Source of the DNA: Chryseobacterium sp. G0186
GTDB lineage: Bacteria; Bacteroidota; Bacteroidia; Flavobacteriales; Weeksellaceae
Direction: 5' to 3'
NCBI RefSeq assembly: GCF_003815675.1
Contig: NZ_CP033918.1
Location: forward strand, 186,001 to 250,000
DNA: 64,000 nt
Position 1 is the stretch's first letter. Every line of letters begins with the position of its first letter. A program made the translations under genes and the position numbers. Of the stretch, positions 1 to 8,234 are shown in pieces. The notes under the pieces are model-generated. The model saw only the letters and a program-made list of their open reading frames with translations. It did no database searches and was not told the DNA's origin.

Positions 1-66
1 ATAATATAGATTCGTGTAAAAATATCGTTCTTACATCATATTTTACACCTCAATTCAAAAGACATT

Positions 67-1488
67 ATGATACGTATTCTTCTTTCTGTTTTACTCATTC
101 TGCTCATTTCCTGTAAGCCGGATTCCAAGGGATACGAGAAAAGTTTCGATGTTCCTTTGATGAAAAAGAATGAAGAATTTCGACTTGCCGGTGAATATGA
201 TTCCCTTGTTAATCTTAACAAAAAGTTCTATAGAAAGGCTGAAGAAATTGGCTATGAGGATGGTAAAGCTCTTTGTTATATCAACTTGGCAGAGGTTAAT
301 ATTTCATTGGAAAATTACCAAAAATCCCAGTCTTTTTTTAGTGATGCTGAGGCCATTTTAAGAAATTCCAAAAATACAATTCATCAATCAAAATTTTATA
401 ATGTCTATGGCCGTTTTAATCTAGAGATGAGAAGACTGGATAAAGCTTTTGAGTACAATAATGAGGCCCTTAATCTTATTAAAAAAAGTGGAAAATCAGA
501 ACTGAAAAACAATATCCTTTTTAATATTTACCTCAGACAAGGGACTTACCTGATTCAAAAAAAACAATTTACAAAAGCCCTGGAATACTTTCAGAAAGCT
601 CGAAAACTGGATGATTCCGGACTGGCAGACTGTGCCATAGGTGATTATATTTACATGCATAAAAACATGGATTCTGCCTATAAATATGTAACCATTGCCT
701 ATCATAAAGCTAATGAAAGGAAGAAAGATGATGGAATTGCCCTGTATGCCAATACCATTATGGGGGAATATTATCTTGCCGATAAGCAGTATGATAAGGC
801 TGAAGAAGTGCTTAAAAAAGCCCTGGAAATAGATAATAAAACTAAACGTATCTATGCCTATTATACCAAATATATCTATAATGATCTAAGGTCGGTATAT
901 GAGAAAAAAGGAGATAATGATAAAGCTTACTTTTATTTGAATGCCTATACAGAAGCAAAAAATAAAAATAACACAGCTATTCTGAAAACCATCAATAAGG
1001 ATATGGAGTCCTTTATTGCAGAAACAAAAAGTGATTCGGAAGACCATAAAAAAAATATGAGATGGGTGATTTTTTTATCTATCGCCGGGTTTTCATTGCT
1101 GGCAGTATATGCCTGGAGAATCATCAACGCAATTAGAAGGAGGAAAGAAACACTTAAAACAGAATCTGAGGAACTGAAGACCCGTATGAATGATAAAAGC
1201 CAGGAAGACCTGATGGAATTGGGAAGGAAAAATGATCCCGAATTTTTGAATCAGTTCAAAGAGACATATCCTGAGCTTATTAATAAGCTTTTGAACATTA
1301 ATCCCAATCTTGAAGATTCTGAATTAACTTTCTGTGCCATGCTGAAACTCCACTTTACATCCAAGGAGATTGCTAATTATACCCTTATTCAACATAGGAC
1401 TGTTCAGCAGAAAAAATACAGGATCAGAAAAAGACTCAATATTCCAACAGAAACAGATATTTATCAATTTTTCGATAATCTGGATTGA
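67..1488 (+). CDS. TPR-repeat lipoprotein-like membrane protein with C-terminal HTH (transcriptional regulator-like)
   Basis: This is a 473-residue protein of the Bacteroidota TPR/LuxR-like regulator type. The N-terminus is a hydrophobic signal ending in LISC at Cys16, which looks like a lipobox. Residues about 35-310 are tandem TPR-like helical pairs rich in Ala, Tyr and Leu. One clear transmembrane helix lies at about 332-352. It is followed by a short coiled coil and an HTH-like segment at about 419-460 (key elements KEIANYTL, RTVQQKKYRIRKRL). Proteins of this architecture are thought to sense through the periplasmic TPR region and bind DNA through the cytoplasmic tail. The lipobox together with an internal transmembrane segment is odd; the first hydrophobic stretch could instead be a signal anchor. 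It stands alone, with a terminator-like hairpin just downstream. The target genes are unknown. Confidence 0.8.
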   Translation: MIRILLSVLLILLISCKPDSKGYEKSFDVPLMKKNEEFRLAGEYDSLVNLNKKFYRKAEEIGYEDGKALCYINLAEVNISLENYQKSQSFFSDAEAILRNSKNTIHQSKFYNVYGRFNLEMRRLDKAFEYNNEALNLIKKSGKSELKNNILFNIYLRQGTYLIQKKQFTKALEYFQKARKLDDSGLADCAIGDYIYMHKNMDSAYKYVTIAYHKANERKKDDGIALYANTIMGEYYLADKQYDKAEEVLKKALEIDNKTKRIYAYYTKYIYNDLRSVYEKKGDNDKAYFYLNAYTEAKNKNNTAILKTINKDMESFIAETKSDSEDHKKNMRWVIFLSIAGFSLLAVYAWRIINAIRRRKETLKTESEELKTRMNDKSQEDLMELGRKNDPEFLNQFKETYPELINKLLNINPNLEDSELTFCAMLKLHFTSKEIANYTLIQHRTVQQKKYRIRKRLNIPTETDIYQFFDNLD

Positions 1489-1499
1489 TGAAAAAAAAA

Positions 1500-1545
1500 C
1501 TGCCTGAATCATAAGATCAGACAGCAATCGAAATATTTTTTTTTC
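1500..1545 (+). terminator. Probable rho-independent terminator after the TPR/HTH gene
   Basis: An 8-nt arm with one mismatch (1500-1507 against 1517-1524) is followed by a T-rich run at 1535-1544. It begins 12 nt after the stop codon of the preceding gene. Confidence 0.5.
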
Positions 1546-2086
1546 GCCACTTCTATTTTTTTAGTGGTCTCTTTTTCAAATTTGAAGATTTTTACCTAAA
1601 CAAAGAAAAAATACTCTACTACACGAGTACTACATCTGTATTTGTAGATTCTAGTTATTTGAAAATCAGATCGTTGTATTTTTATTATTATATTAAGATA
1701 TTTCCGAAAATTATAGATAATGTTGACCTGAAAAGTCTTTTTTTGAGCTTCATTACTTTAAAACTTATCTCTGCAAGGAAATATTTTGCTCAGTATTTAT
1801 ATTCTGAAAATAGCTCTTCACTTCAAATTTATAAATAATTACGATTGATTTCAAATTATTGATAATCAGTTATTTTTATTGATGCTGTATTGGTGTAGTA
1901 GGCTTTTTTTTACTTTTTTTGATATTAAAATATAGATTTGTCGGGATTTTTTGAAAAGCATTACTGTTAATATAATACTAATCAAAGATCATACAGCACC
2001 AAATTAGTGAAGATAAAACACAAATTTGCTCTAATTTCAGAATCTAACGGGGAGAAGAATATTTATTTTTTTAAGAGGGAAAAAGG
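1546..2086. other. AT-rich intergenic region with no recognisable gene
   Basis: This stretch of more than 500 nt separates the TPR/HTH gene from the convergent monooxygenase gene. I see no ORF with coding character, no RNA gene and no clear repeat. It is dominated by A/T runs. Confidence 0.5.
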
Positions 2087-2118
2087 AACTGTCTCAAATT
2101 TTGAGACAGTTTTTTTAT
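2087..2118. terminator. Bidirectional terminator hairpin
   Basis: A perfect palindrome of 25 nt (2087-2111, arms around AACTGTCTCAAA) is followed by T-runs on both strands. It lies at the stop codon of the monooxygenase gene on the minus strand and would end transcription from that side. Confidence 0.8.
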
Positions 2119-3278
2119 GAAGTTAAATGACTATTAAAGAATTCAAGCATTGTTGCTAATGCATTTTCAGAATGCATTCTTTCTCCATTTTCAAGAGATT
2201 CTTTTGTGGCTAATGCTGCTCTTTTACGCATTTTTGTTTCATAGTTGGAAATGGCTTCCTGTAAAGTACGGTAGCTGTTGTCCGTTAAATGTTCACTTAA
2301 TTCTAACGCATCCAGCATTGCCATATTGGCTCCTTCTCCTGCAAATGGAGGCATTACGTGAGCAGCATCACCCATTAAGGTTACATTAGATTTTGCTTCC
2401 CATGTCTGATCTAAAGGCATATGATGGATTAGACGAGGAATAAAGGGAGTATTGGCATTTTTGAACAACTCATACCATATATCGCTCCATTCTGGATATT
2501 CTTTTCTGAACCATTCCAGAATCTGATGATGATCAGAAAAATTCAAGCCGCTGTTTAGAACCCAGTTTTCATCTGCTTTAAAGCTTGCATAAAAACCAAG
2601 ATCTCCATTTCCTTTTTGTCCTAGCAATACATTTTGAGTATTTCCGAATGCCATTATCTTACCGCCTTTAATTAAGGAACTGATATTGGGAGCATGGTCC
2701 TTTGAAACATTTCCTTCCAACATGATAATCCCGGAATAAACAGGCTTAATTTCCGTGAGATAAGGACGGACTTTAGAATTGGCACCATCAGCAGCAATGA
2801 CAAGGTCTGCATGGGCGGACGTTCCATTTTTGAAGTGAAGCAGCCAACCATCATTGTGCGGTTCCATGGATATAAAATGGCTGTCCCATACCACTGTTTC
2901 CGGGTGTAAAGACTCCAGCAACATATTCCGTAACGGACCACGATCTATTTCAGGACGAAAATGTTCTGCCCCAAAGTCCTCATCAGGTTTTGTTTCATGA
3001 TCACTGAAAAATATTTCTGCTTTTTCATTTACAATCAATGCTTTATCAGCACCAGGACGAAATGCTTTTTTAAATTCCTCTAAAAGATCAGCCTTGCGCA
3101 AGGCCGCTAATCCGGAATCTTCATGCATGTCAAGAGGAGAGCCCTGTACACGTGCATGTTTATTGATATCTCTTTCATATACCTTTACGTCTGCATTCTT
3201 GAGCTGTAAAAGTCTTGCCAGGGTAAGTCCAGCCGGACCACCTCCAACGATTGCTATTGATTTGTTGTCTATCAGCAT
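2115..3278 (-). CDS. FAD-dependent monooxygenase, TetX-like family
   Basis: The 387-residue protein is a class A flavoprotein monooxygenase. It has a Rossmann GGGPAG motif at residues 12-17, YERD after the second strand, and the second FAD motif GDAAHVMPPFAGEGAN at about 303-318. Overall sequence and length match the TetX/TetX-like group, which is common and ancestral in Flavobacteriia. By eye, the positions that in TetX contact tetracycline (Gln192, Arg213, His234 in TetX numbering, from memory) are Glu, Lys and Gly here. It is therefore probably not a tetracycline-inactivating enzyme and its substrate is unknown. The AraC-type regulator gene lies 26 nt upstream on the same strand, suggesting an operon and a substrate-responsive role. 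The ATG at 3278 gives the usual family N-terminus. Confidence 0.9.
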   Translation of the reverse strand: MLIDNKSIAIVGGGPAGLTLARLLQLKNADVKVYERDINKHARVQGSPLDMHEDSGLAALRKADLLEEFKKAFRPGADKALIVNEKAEIFFSDHETKPDEDFGAEHFRPEIDRGPLRNMLLESLHPETVVWDSHFISMEPHNDGWLLHFKNGTSAHADLVIAADGANSKVRPYLTEIKPVYSGIIMLEGNVSKDHAPNISSLIKGGKIMAFGNTQNVLLGQKGNGDLGFYASFKADENWVLNSGLNFSDHHQILEWFRKEYPEWSDIWYELFKNANTPFIPRLIHHMPLDQTWEAKSNVTLMGDAAHVMPPFAGEGANMAMLDALELSEHLTDNSYRTLQEAISNYETKMRKRAALATKESLENGERMHSENALATMLEFFNSHLTS

Positions 3279-3304
3279 TTTAATTTAAATTTTATAGGAC
3301 AAAA

Positions 3305-4060
3305 TTACTTTCCCTTTAATACTGATAATAGTACAAATCGGTCGTTTTTATTTTGAGATAATTCCTTGGGAGCAACCCCTGAAAATTTTTTCACTTCCTT
3401 GATGAAATGATTTTGATCGGTGTAGTTAAGCTCCGGGAAAAGCCTTCCCTGTGCAATATGCTCTAATGATGCCCTGAAACGTAAAATAGTAGAGTATGCC
3501 TTAAGTGATAATCCAAGCTGCTTGGTGAAGTATCGGTTGATTTGTCTGCTGCTCCAACCTGCTTTTTCTGAAAGTTCCTTCACACTCATTTCCCCTTTCG
3601 AGAGGTAAATAAGTTCAAAAAGCTTATGTTTTCTTTTATCAGTTTCTTTTGGCAGCAATTCTATGATCTTTTGGGTCGCTTTTTTACAGCAAAGCTCAAA
3701 ATCCTGCAGATCATCAACGTTAAAATCCCAGAAGCCGATGGGAAGATCTTTTCCGGTATTTAACAGATCAGCAATAGAGCTTTTTAAAATATATTCAACA
3801 GCAATAGGTTTAAAACTTACCACAAAAGCAATGGTTTGGGGAAGAATTTGTCTTTGTTCAGGATAGGTTTCCAGGCCAATGAGGCTCACATGAAACGGCT
3901 CAGAGGGTGAGTACATGAAAAATAAGTCAATTCGTCCATCAGGAATAATCACTACCTCTTTTGCTTCATCTGAACGGTTGCGAAATGTACCCAGATTTTC
4001 TACAAAATCAGCAATAGCAATATCTGGCTCGATGAAATGAAAGTAAAAATCTTGGTCCAT
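3305..4060 (-). CDS. AraC family transcriptional regulator
   Basis: This 251-residue protein has a DUF6597-like N-terminal domain (about 1-130) and a C-terminal AraC double HTH (about 140-240). The first helix-turn-helix includes KELSEKAGWSSRQINRYF, and the second half contains the YTDQNHFIKEVKKFSGVAP block typical of AraC proteins. It lies immediately upstream of the TetX-like monooxygenase with a 26-nt gap on the same strand. It probably regulates that gene and perhaps itself. No effector can be read from the sequence. Confidence 0.88.
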   Translation of the reverse strand: MDQDFYFHFIEPDIAIADFVENLGTFRNRSDEAKEVVIIPDGRIDLFFMYSPSEPFHVSLIGLETYPEQRQILPQTIAFVVSFKPIAVEYILKSSIADLLNTGKDLPIGFWDFNVDDLQDFELCCKKATQKIIELLPKETDKRKHKLFELIYLSKGEMSVKELSEKAGWSSRQINRYFTKQLGLSLKAYSTILRFRASLEHIAQGRLFPELNYTDQNHFIKEVKKFSGVAPKELSQNKNDRFVLLSVLKGK

Positions 4061-4183
4061 AACAATGAATGGGATATATACTGATTTAAATTACAAAAAA
4101 CTTTATTTATTTAAATTGATTTTAAGTGAGAAATATTACGTTTAAAAAGTATGCTGTTTTTTATTGTATTTGATATCAATGAG

Positions 4184-4744
4184 TTAAATTTTTGAAAAAT
4201 AGTCTTCTTCAAGAATAGCATATTCATAATTATCACTCCATCCGTTTTTTAGCGGAAGTAGTTTTCTGCGGTGTGCTTCCCTTATCATCCCTGATTTTTC
4301 CATAACCCTGTAAGACGCAATATTGTCAACAGCACAGCCTCCTTCAACTCTATGTAATTTTAGGTCTTCAAAAGCAAACTGAATAATTCTTTCAAGAGCC
4401 TCTGTTCCATATCCTTTTCCCCAGTTTTCAGGATTAAGCTTAAACCATATTTCAGCATTTTTGTAAGGTAATTTGATGATGTCAAGTCCAATGATTCCCA
4501 CAAATGTTTGATTGATAGAATCTTCTATCAAAAAAGTGAATTTTCTTTGATCTTTTCCTTGTTCAGTCTCTTTCTGCCAGGTTTTGATCAGCTTTATCGT
4601 TTCATTTTTATCCTCGGAATAGGTTGTTGGATTGAATTCTGTACTTTCCGGTCTTAGTAGCATTTCGTGTACATTAGAAACATCACTTTCTCTGAATGTA
4701 CGCAGGGTTAAACGTTTTGATGCTAATGTAAGATCATTCATCAT
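4184..4744 (-). CDS. GNAT family N-acetyltransferase (RimJ/RimL-like)
   Basis: The 186-residue protein has the RimJ/RimL-type GNAT fold. It begins with SKRLTLRTFRESD, has the motif A region around WGKGYGTEALERII (acetyl-CoA pyrophosphate binding), and then ASYRVMEKSGMIREAHRRK, the usual end of motif B. These enzymes acetylate protein N-termini or small amines, but the acceptor cannot be predicted here. Two consecutive ATG codons (4744 and 4741) are possible starts. It stands alone between the AraC regulator and the divergent nuclease gene. Confidence 0.88.
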   Translation of the reverse strand: MMNDLTLASKRLTLRTFRESDVSNVHEMLLRPESTEFNPTTYSEDKNETIKLIKTWQKETEQGKDQRKFTFLIEDSINQTFVGIIGLDIIKLPYKNAEIWFKLNPENWGKGYGTEALERIIQFAFEDLKLHRVEGGCAVDNIASYRVMEKSGMIREAHRRKLLPLKNGWSDNYEYAILEEDYFSKI

Positions 4745-4861
4745 GTATGATTTGTTTAAATTAATTTGAAATAAAGGACAATATATAAAGAATAATCAGA
4801 ATTTCAGAGCTATAAAAATATTTTGGTTTTTACATTCATTACTTAGAATGATTACGGTTTC

Positions 4862-4899
4862 CCGCAATTGGGGGACCAGGTTTTTATCTAATATTGCGG
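4862..4899 (+). promoter_or_regulatory. Promoter of the DUF4041/GIY-YIG gene bracketed by an inverted repeat
   Basis: A flavobacterial-type promoter can be read as TTG at 4868-4870, an 18-nt spacer, and TAATATTG at 4889-4896 (one mismatch to TANNTTTG). This would start transcription near 4900, about 22 nt before the ATG. A 7-bp inverted repeat, CCGCAAT at 4862-4868 and ATTGCGG at 4893-4899, has its arms on the -33 and -7 elements, as expected for an operator. The repeat is short and may be chance. Confidence 0.45.
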
Positions 4900-4921
4900 T
4901 ATACATAACCCCACATCAGCC

Positions 4922-6583
4922 ATGGAAATTTTACTGATCATTGTCCTGTTTTTTTTGATGATTTATGCTTTCAGAAAATCAGGGCAATTAAAAAAGGAAT
5001 TGCTTCAAAAAGATAAAAAAATTGCAATCCTTCACGAAGAGAACAATCATTTAAAAACAGATCTGTCGAACCTGCAGGCAGATAGAATTACTTTAAGCAA
5101 AAAGATTACAGAATTATTGCAGCACAATGATGCCTTAAGAAAATATCAGGATATTATTGATGTTAAAGTAGAGTGCGAATATCTATTGAAAAAAGCAGAA
5201 AAAGATAGTTTAAAAGTAAGAGCTAAAGCTGAGCTGGAGCTTTCAGACGCACAGGACCAAGCTCGTGATATTCGTAAAAATGTAAGAGAACTTACAGAGA
5301 AGAAATCCAAGGAAATAGAATTATTGTATGAAAATGCGGTCAACGAAGCCCAACGTATTGTAGACAATGCTGAAGTGAGGGCTGAATCAATAGGAGGAGA
5401 TGCTTACCGAAGCCTGAGGGAAGCGGATCAGATTGCAGACAGGATAAAGGCAATGAAAAATGTGATTAAAGGCTATGGTAATGAATATTTAATTCCAACA
5501 TATACCTTGCTGGATGAACTTGCTGAGGATTTTGGTCATAAGGAAGCCGGAGAGAATCTAAAAAAACTCCGTCAGAACAATAAACTAATGATTGTAAGCA
5601 GGCAAGCCGGGATCTGCGATTATATGGATGAATCGAGGAGAAATACGGCCATTGATTTTGTTATTGATGCCTATAACGGGAAAGTAGATTCTATTTTGTC
5701 TTCTGTGAAAAAAGACAATTTCGGAATATTGAAGCAAAAAATGGATGATGCTTTTCAGCTGGTTAATTTTAATGGACAAGCCTTTAGAAATGCCCGAATT
5801 TCTGAGGTATATCACAGTGCGAGAGTGGAGGAACTGAAATGGGCAGTCGTGGCTCAGGAGCTGAAATGGCAGGAACAGGAGGAACAAAGACAGATCAGAG
5901 AGCAGATTCGTGAAGAAGAAAGAGCCCGTAAGGAATATGAAAAGGCAATGAAAGAAGCTGAAAAAGAAGAACAGACTTTAAAAAGACTGATAGAAAAAGC
6001 AGAATCCCAGGTGGAAAGAGCCAATGAAGAACAAAAAATCCTTTTTCAGCAAAAACTGGAAGAGCTACAGCAAAAACTTATATTGGCAGAAGAAAAGAAC
6101 CAAAGAGCAATATCTATGGCACAGCAGACCAGAACGGGGAATGTCTATATTATTTCCAATATAGGATCGTTTGGGGAAGATGTTTACAAAATTGGGATGA
6201 CAAGACGTTTGGAACCTCTTGACCGTGTTCGTGAATTGGGAGATGCAAGTGTTCCGTTTGAGTTTGATGTTCATGCAATGATTTATTCTGAAGATGCACC
6301 AGCCCTGGAAAAACAACTGCATAGAAAGTTTTTGAAAAACCAGCTTAACAAGATTAATCCAAGAAAGGAATTTTTTAAATTAAATATCCATGATATTAGA
6401 AACCATCTTAATTCGGTAGGCATAGAATGTAAATGGACGCTTACGGCTGAAGCCAAACAGTATCGGGAAACCTTGAAGCTTGAAGAAGAAATGAAAACCA
6501 ATAAACAGCTCGAATCTGAATGGGAACAATACCAGGAAGTTGCAGATCCTGTTACTTACGAGGAGGTGATGTCTGAAGAATAG
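4922..6583 (+). CDS. Membrane-anchored DUF4041 / T5orf172 GIY-YIG nuclease, SNIPE-like
   Basis: The 553-residue protein starts with one transmembrane helix (about 1-19) and a coiled coil (about 22-75). A DUF4041-like helical region follows (about 150-320), then a highly charged second coiled coil (about 305-400). A C-terminal T5orf172/GIY-YIG domain lies at about 406-500. Visible GIY-YIG features are VYII, then VYKIGMTRR, a downstream Glu in ALEKQLHRKF, and the REFFKL ending. Membrane anchor plus DUF4041 plus GIY-YIG is the layout of SNIPE, a recently described inner-membrane nuclease that cuts phage DNA as it is injected (recalled from the literature, not checked). DUF4041/T5orf172 proteins also occur in prophages. 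The gene is a single unit with its own promoter and no phage genes nearby. A role in phage defence is an inference. Confidence 0.8.
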   Translation: MEILLIIVLFFLMIYAFRKSGQLKKELLQKDKKIAILHEENNHLKTDLSNLQADRITLSKKITELLQHNDALRKYQDIIDVKVECEYLLKKAEKDSLKVRAKAELELSDAQDQARDIRKNVRELTEKKSKEIELLYENAVNEAQRIVDNAEVRAESIGGDAYRSLREADQIADRIKAMKNVIKGYGNEYLIPTYTLLDELAEDFGHKEAGENLKKLRQNNKLMIVSRQAGICDYMDESRRNTAIDFVIDAYNGKVDSILSSVKKDNFGILKQKMDDAFQLVNFNGQAFRNARISEVYHSARVEELKWAVVAQELKWQEQEEQRQIREQIREEERARKEYEKAMKEAEKEEQTLKRLIEKAESQVERANEEQKILFQQKLEELQQKLILAEEKNQRAISMAQQTRTGNVYIISNIGSFGEDVYKIGMTRRLEPLDRVRELGDASVPFEFDVHAMIYSEDAPALEKQLHRKFLKNQLNKINPRKEFFKLNIHDIRNHLNSVGIECKWTLTAEAKQYRETLKLEEEMKTNKQLESEWEQYQEVADPVTYEEVMSEE

Positions 6584-6760
6584 ACATTATCATAATGAGA
6601 AAATTAGGAATAAAGCCGAAAGAAAAAGAGAAATTGTTTCGTTCGGTTCTTTACGGTATAAAGATAAAACCTCTTTTCATACTCTAATTTATGGTGAAAA
6701 TCCAATGATAATGAATGATAAAGTGCTTATATTTGATTGATGTAAAGCCTTGTAGAATGT

Positions 6761-6779
6761 TTTACATTCCCAATGTAAA
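6761..6779. promoter_or_regulatory. Perfect palindrome just upstream of the methyltransferase gene
   Basis: TTTACATT-CCC-AATGTAAA has 8-bp perfect arms and ends 9 nt before the ATG at 6789. A further half-site ATGTAAAG occurs at 6740-6747. A -7 element TATATTTG at 6728-6735 would place the start of transcription near 6739, so the palindrome lies in the early transcribed leader, a repressor-like position. The Crp/Fnr gene downstream is a possible partner, but nothing proves it. Confidence 0.45.
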
Positions 6780-6788
6780 GAAAGTAAT

Positions 6789-7583
6789 ATGCAAGACGAG
6801 AAAATAGACTTTTTACATTATAATGAGTCTGCCTGGAATAAGCAGGCATTGGAGCAGAATGAATGGTCAAAAGCTGTAAGCAAAGAAATAATTAAAGAAG
6901 CTAAAGAAGGAAAATGGGAGGTCCACCTTACTCCCAAACCTTTACATAAAACATGGTTGGGAGATGTAAAGGGAAAAAAGATACTATGTCTGGCATCTGC
7001 AGGAGGACAACAGGCTCCGGTATTGGCAGCGGCTGGAGCTTCTGTCATTGTTTTTGACATTTCAGAGGAACAATTAAAACAGGATGAATACGTTGCAGAG
7101 CGTGACGGTTTGTCATTGGAAACCGTTCAGGGAGATATGAGAGACCTTAGTGTATTTAAGGATGAGTCATTTGATATTGTATTTCATCCCATATCCAATC
7201 ATTATGTGGAAAACGTGAACCCAGTTTGGAAAGAAGCTCATAGGGTTTTGAAAAAAGGAGGAACTTTACTGGCAAGTTTTTTTAATCCTGTTGTTTTTGT
7301 TGCAGATCGTAATCCGGAGGATATGGCAAATGGAATTATTCGTCCGAAATATACTTTACCCTATGCTGATATAAAGGATTTGGAGGAAGAACAAATTGCC
7401 AGTAAAATAGAGAATCAGGAAGCTTTGGTTTTTGGACATACACTTTCAGACCTTATTGGCGGGCAATTGAGGGCTGGTTTTGTAATGATTGATTTTACAG
7501 AAGAAATGCAGCCCCACCCAAGGTTTTTAATAGATAAGTATTTGCCGACTTTTATAGCAACAAAAGCGTTGAAATTAGTGTAG
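6789..7583 (+). CDS. Class I SAM-dependent methyltransferase
   Basis: The 264-residue protein has a class I methyltransferase fold: motif I at KKILCLASAGGQQAPVLAAAG (about 58-78), an acidic residue ending strand 2 (VFDIS), motif II/III at QGDMRDLSVF, and a late DIVFHP strand. The start ATG at 6789 gives MQDEKIDFLHYNESAWNKQ, usual for this subfamily of small-molecule methyltransferases. The substrate is unknown. The Crp/Fnr-type gene begins 6 nt after its stop codon, so the two are probably cotranscribed. Confidence 0.85.
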   Translation: MQDEKIDFLHYNESAWNKQALEQNEWSKAVSKEIIKEAKEGKWEVHLTPKPLHKTWLGDVKGKKILCLASAGGQQAPVLAAAGASVIVFDISEEQLKQDEYVAERDGLSLETVQGDMRDLSVFKDESFDIVFHPISNHYVENVNPVWKEAHRVLKKGGTLLASFFNPVVFVADRNPEDMANGIIRPKYTLPYADIKDLEEEQIASKIENQEALVFGHTLSDLIGGQLRAGFVMIDFTEEMQPHPRFLIDKYLPTFIATKALKLV

Positions 7584-7589
7584 TATTGA

Positions 7590-8171
7590 ATGGATAAATC
7601 ATCAATTAACAATTATTTTCATTCCTTATTCAGCATCAAAGAAGAAGTGGTTGAAAAAATTACGGAAACGTTCAATCCGTTTGAACTAAAGGCCACCGGA
7701 ATCTTGCTTGATCAAAATGTGATCAGTACAAAGACCTATTTTTTGGAAAAGGGGTATGTACGTTCCTATCTGCTGAATGAAGATAATGAGGAAATCACAA
7801 CAAATATTTATGTGGCTCCTTGTTTTGTGAATGACTTCCTTTCCTTTTTCAGGCAGCAACCCACCAAGGAAATTTATCAAACAGTTACGGATTGTACGTT
7901 TTGGGAAACCGGTCTGGAGAATGTGCAGTATAATTTTCATAATATTCCGGAATTCAGGGAATTTAGCAGGCTTCTTTTTGTCCTTAATTATTACAATATT
8001 CATGACCGACTGATTGAAATGGCAAGCCAAAAGGCTTCAACAAGGTATTTCAATCTGATGAAGAAAGACCCTGACATTTTTAAGCATGTTCCCTTAAAAG
8101 TTATTGCCTCCTATCTGGGAATTAAGGACAGCTCATTAAGCAGGATCAGGAGAGATATCAATAAAATGTAA
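7590..8171 (+). CDS. Crp/Fnr family transcriptional regulator
   Basis: This 193-residue protein has a cyclic-nucleotide-binding-like beta roll (about 20-120), a linking helix, and a C-terminal winged HTH ending ASYLGIKDSSLSRIRRDI. The beta roll lacks an obvious cAMP phosphate-binding cassette (no RSA motif). The recognition helix lacks the E-x-x-S-R pattern of FNR/CRP, with Ser at the Glu position, so its DNA target probably differs from TGA-type sites. It follows the methyltransferase with a 6-nt gap and probably shares its promoter. Such small Bacteroidota Crp/Fnr proteins often have no known ligand. Confidence 0.85.
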   Translation: MDKSSINNYFHSLFSIKEEVVEKITETFNPFELKATGILLDQNVISTKTYFLEKGYVRSYLLNEDNEEITTNIYVAPCFVNDFLSFFRQQPTKEIYQTVTDCTFWETGLENVQYNFHNIPEFREFSRLLFVLNYYNIHDRLIEMASQKASTRYFNLMKKDPDIFKHVPLKVIASYLGIKDSSLSRIRRDINKM

Positions 8172-8181
8172 TTTCTTTTCA

Positions 8182-8223
8182 TTTGTCAAGTGGTACTTTG
8201 AAATTTGTCATTCATCTTTGTCA
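8182..8223 (+). promoter_or_regulatory. Three direct copies of TTTGTCA upstream of the reductase gene
   Basis: TTTGTCA occurs at 8182-8188, 8204-8210 and 8217-8223, with steps of 22 and 13 nt, in the short gap before the reductase ATG at 8235. It could be a regulator binding array or overlapping -33 elements. No known consensus was recognised. Confidence 0.3.
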
Positions 8224-8234
8224 AAAATAATTTC

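Noticed and set aside
2115..3278. Calling the monooxygenase a tetracycline resistance gene
   Set aside because: The family is right, but the residues that contact tetracycline appear substituted, so no resistance claim is made.
6595..6687. 30-codon ORF after the nuclease gene (MRKLGIKPKEKEKLFRSVLY)
   Set aside because: It is short, without a promoter or matching family, and the surrounding DNA is AT-rich. It cannot be told from chance.
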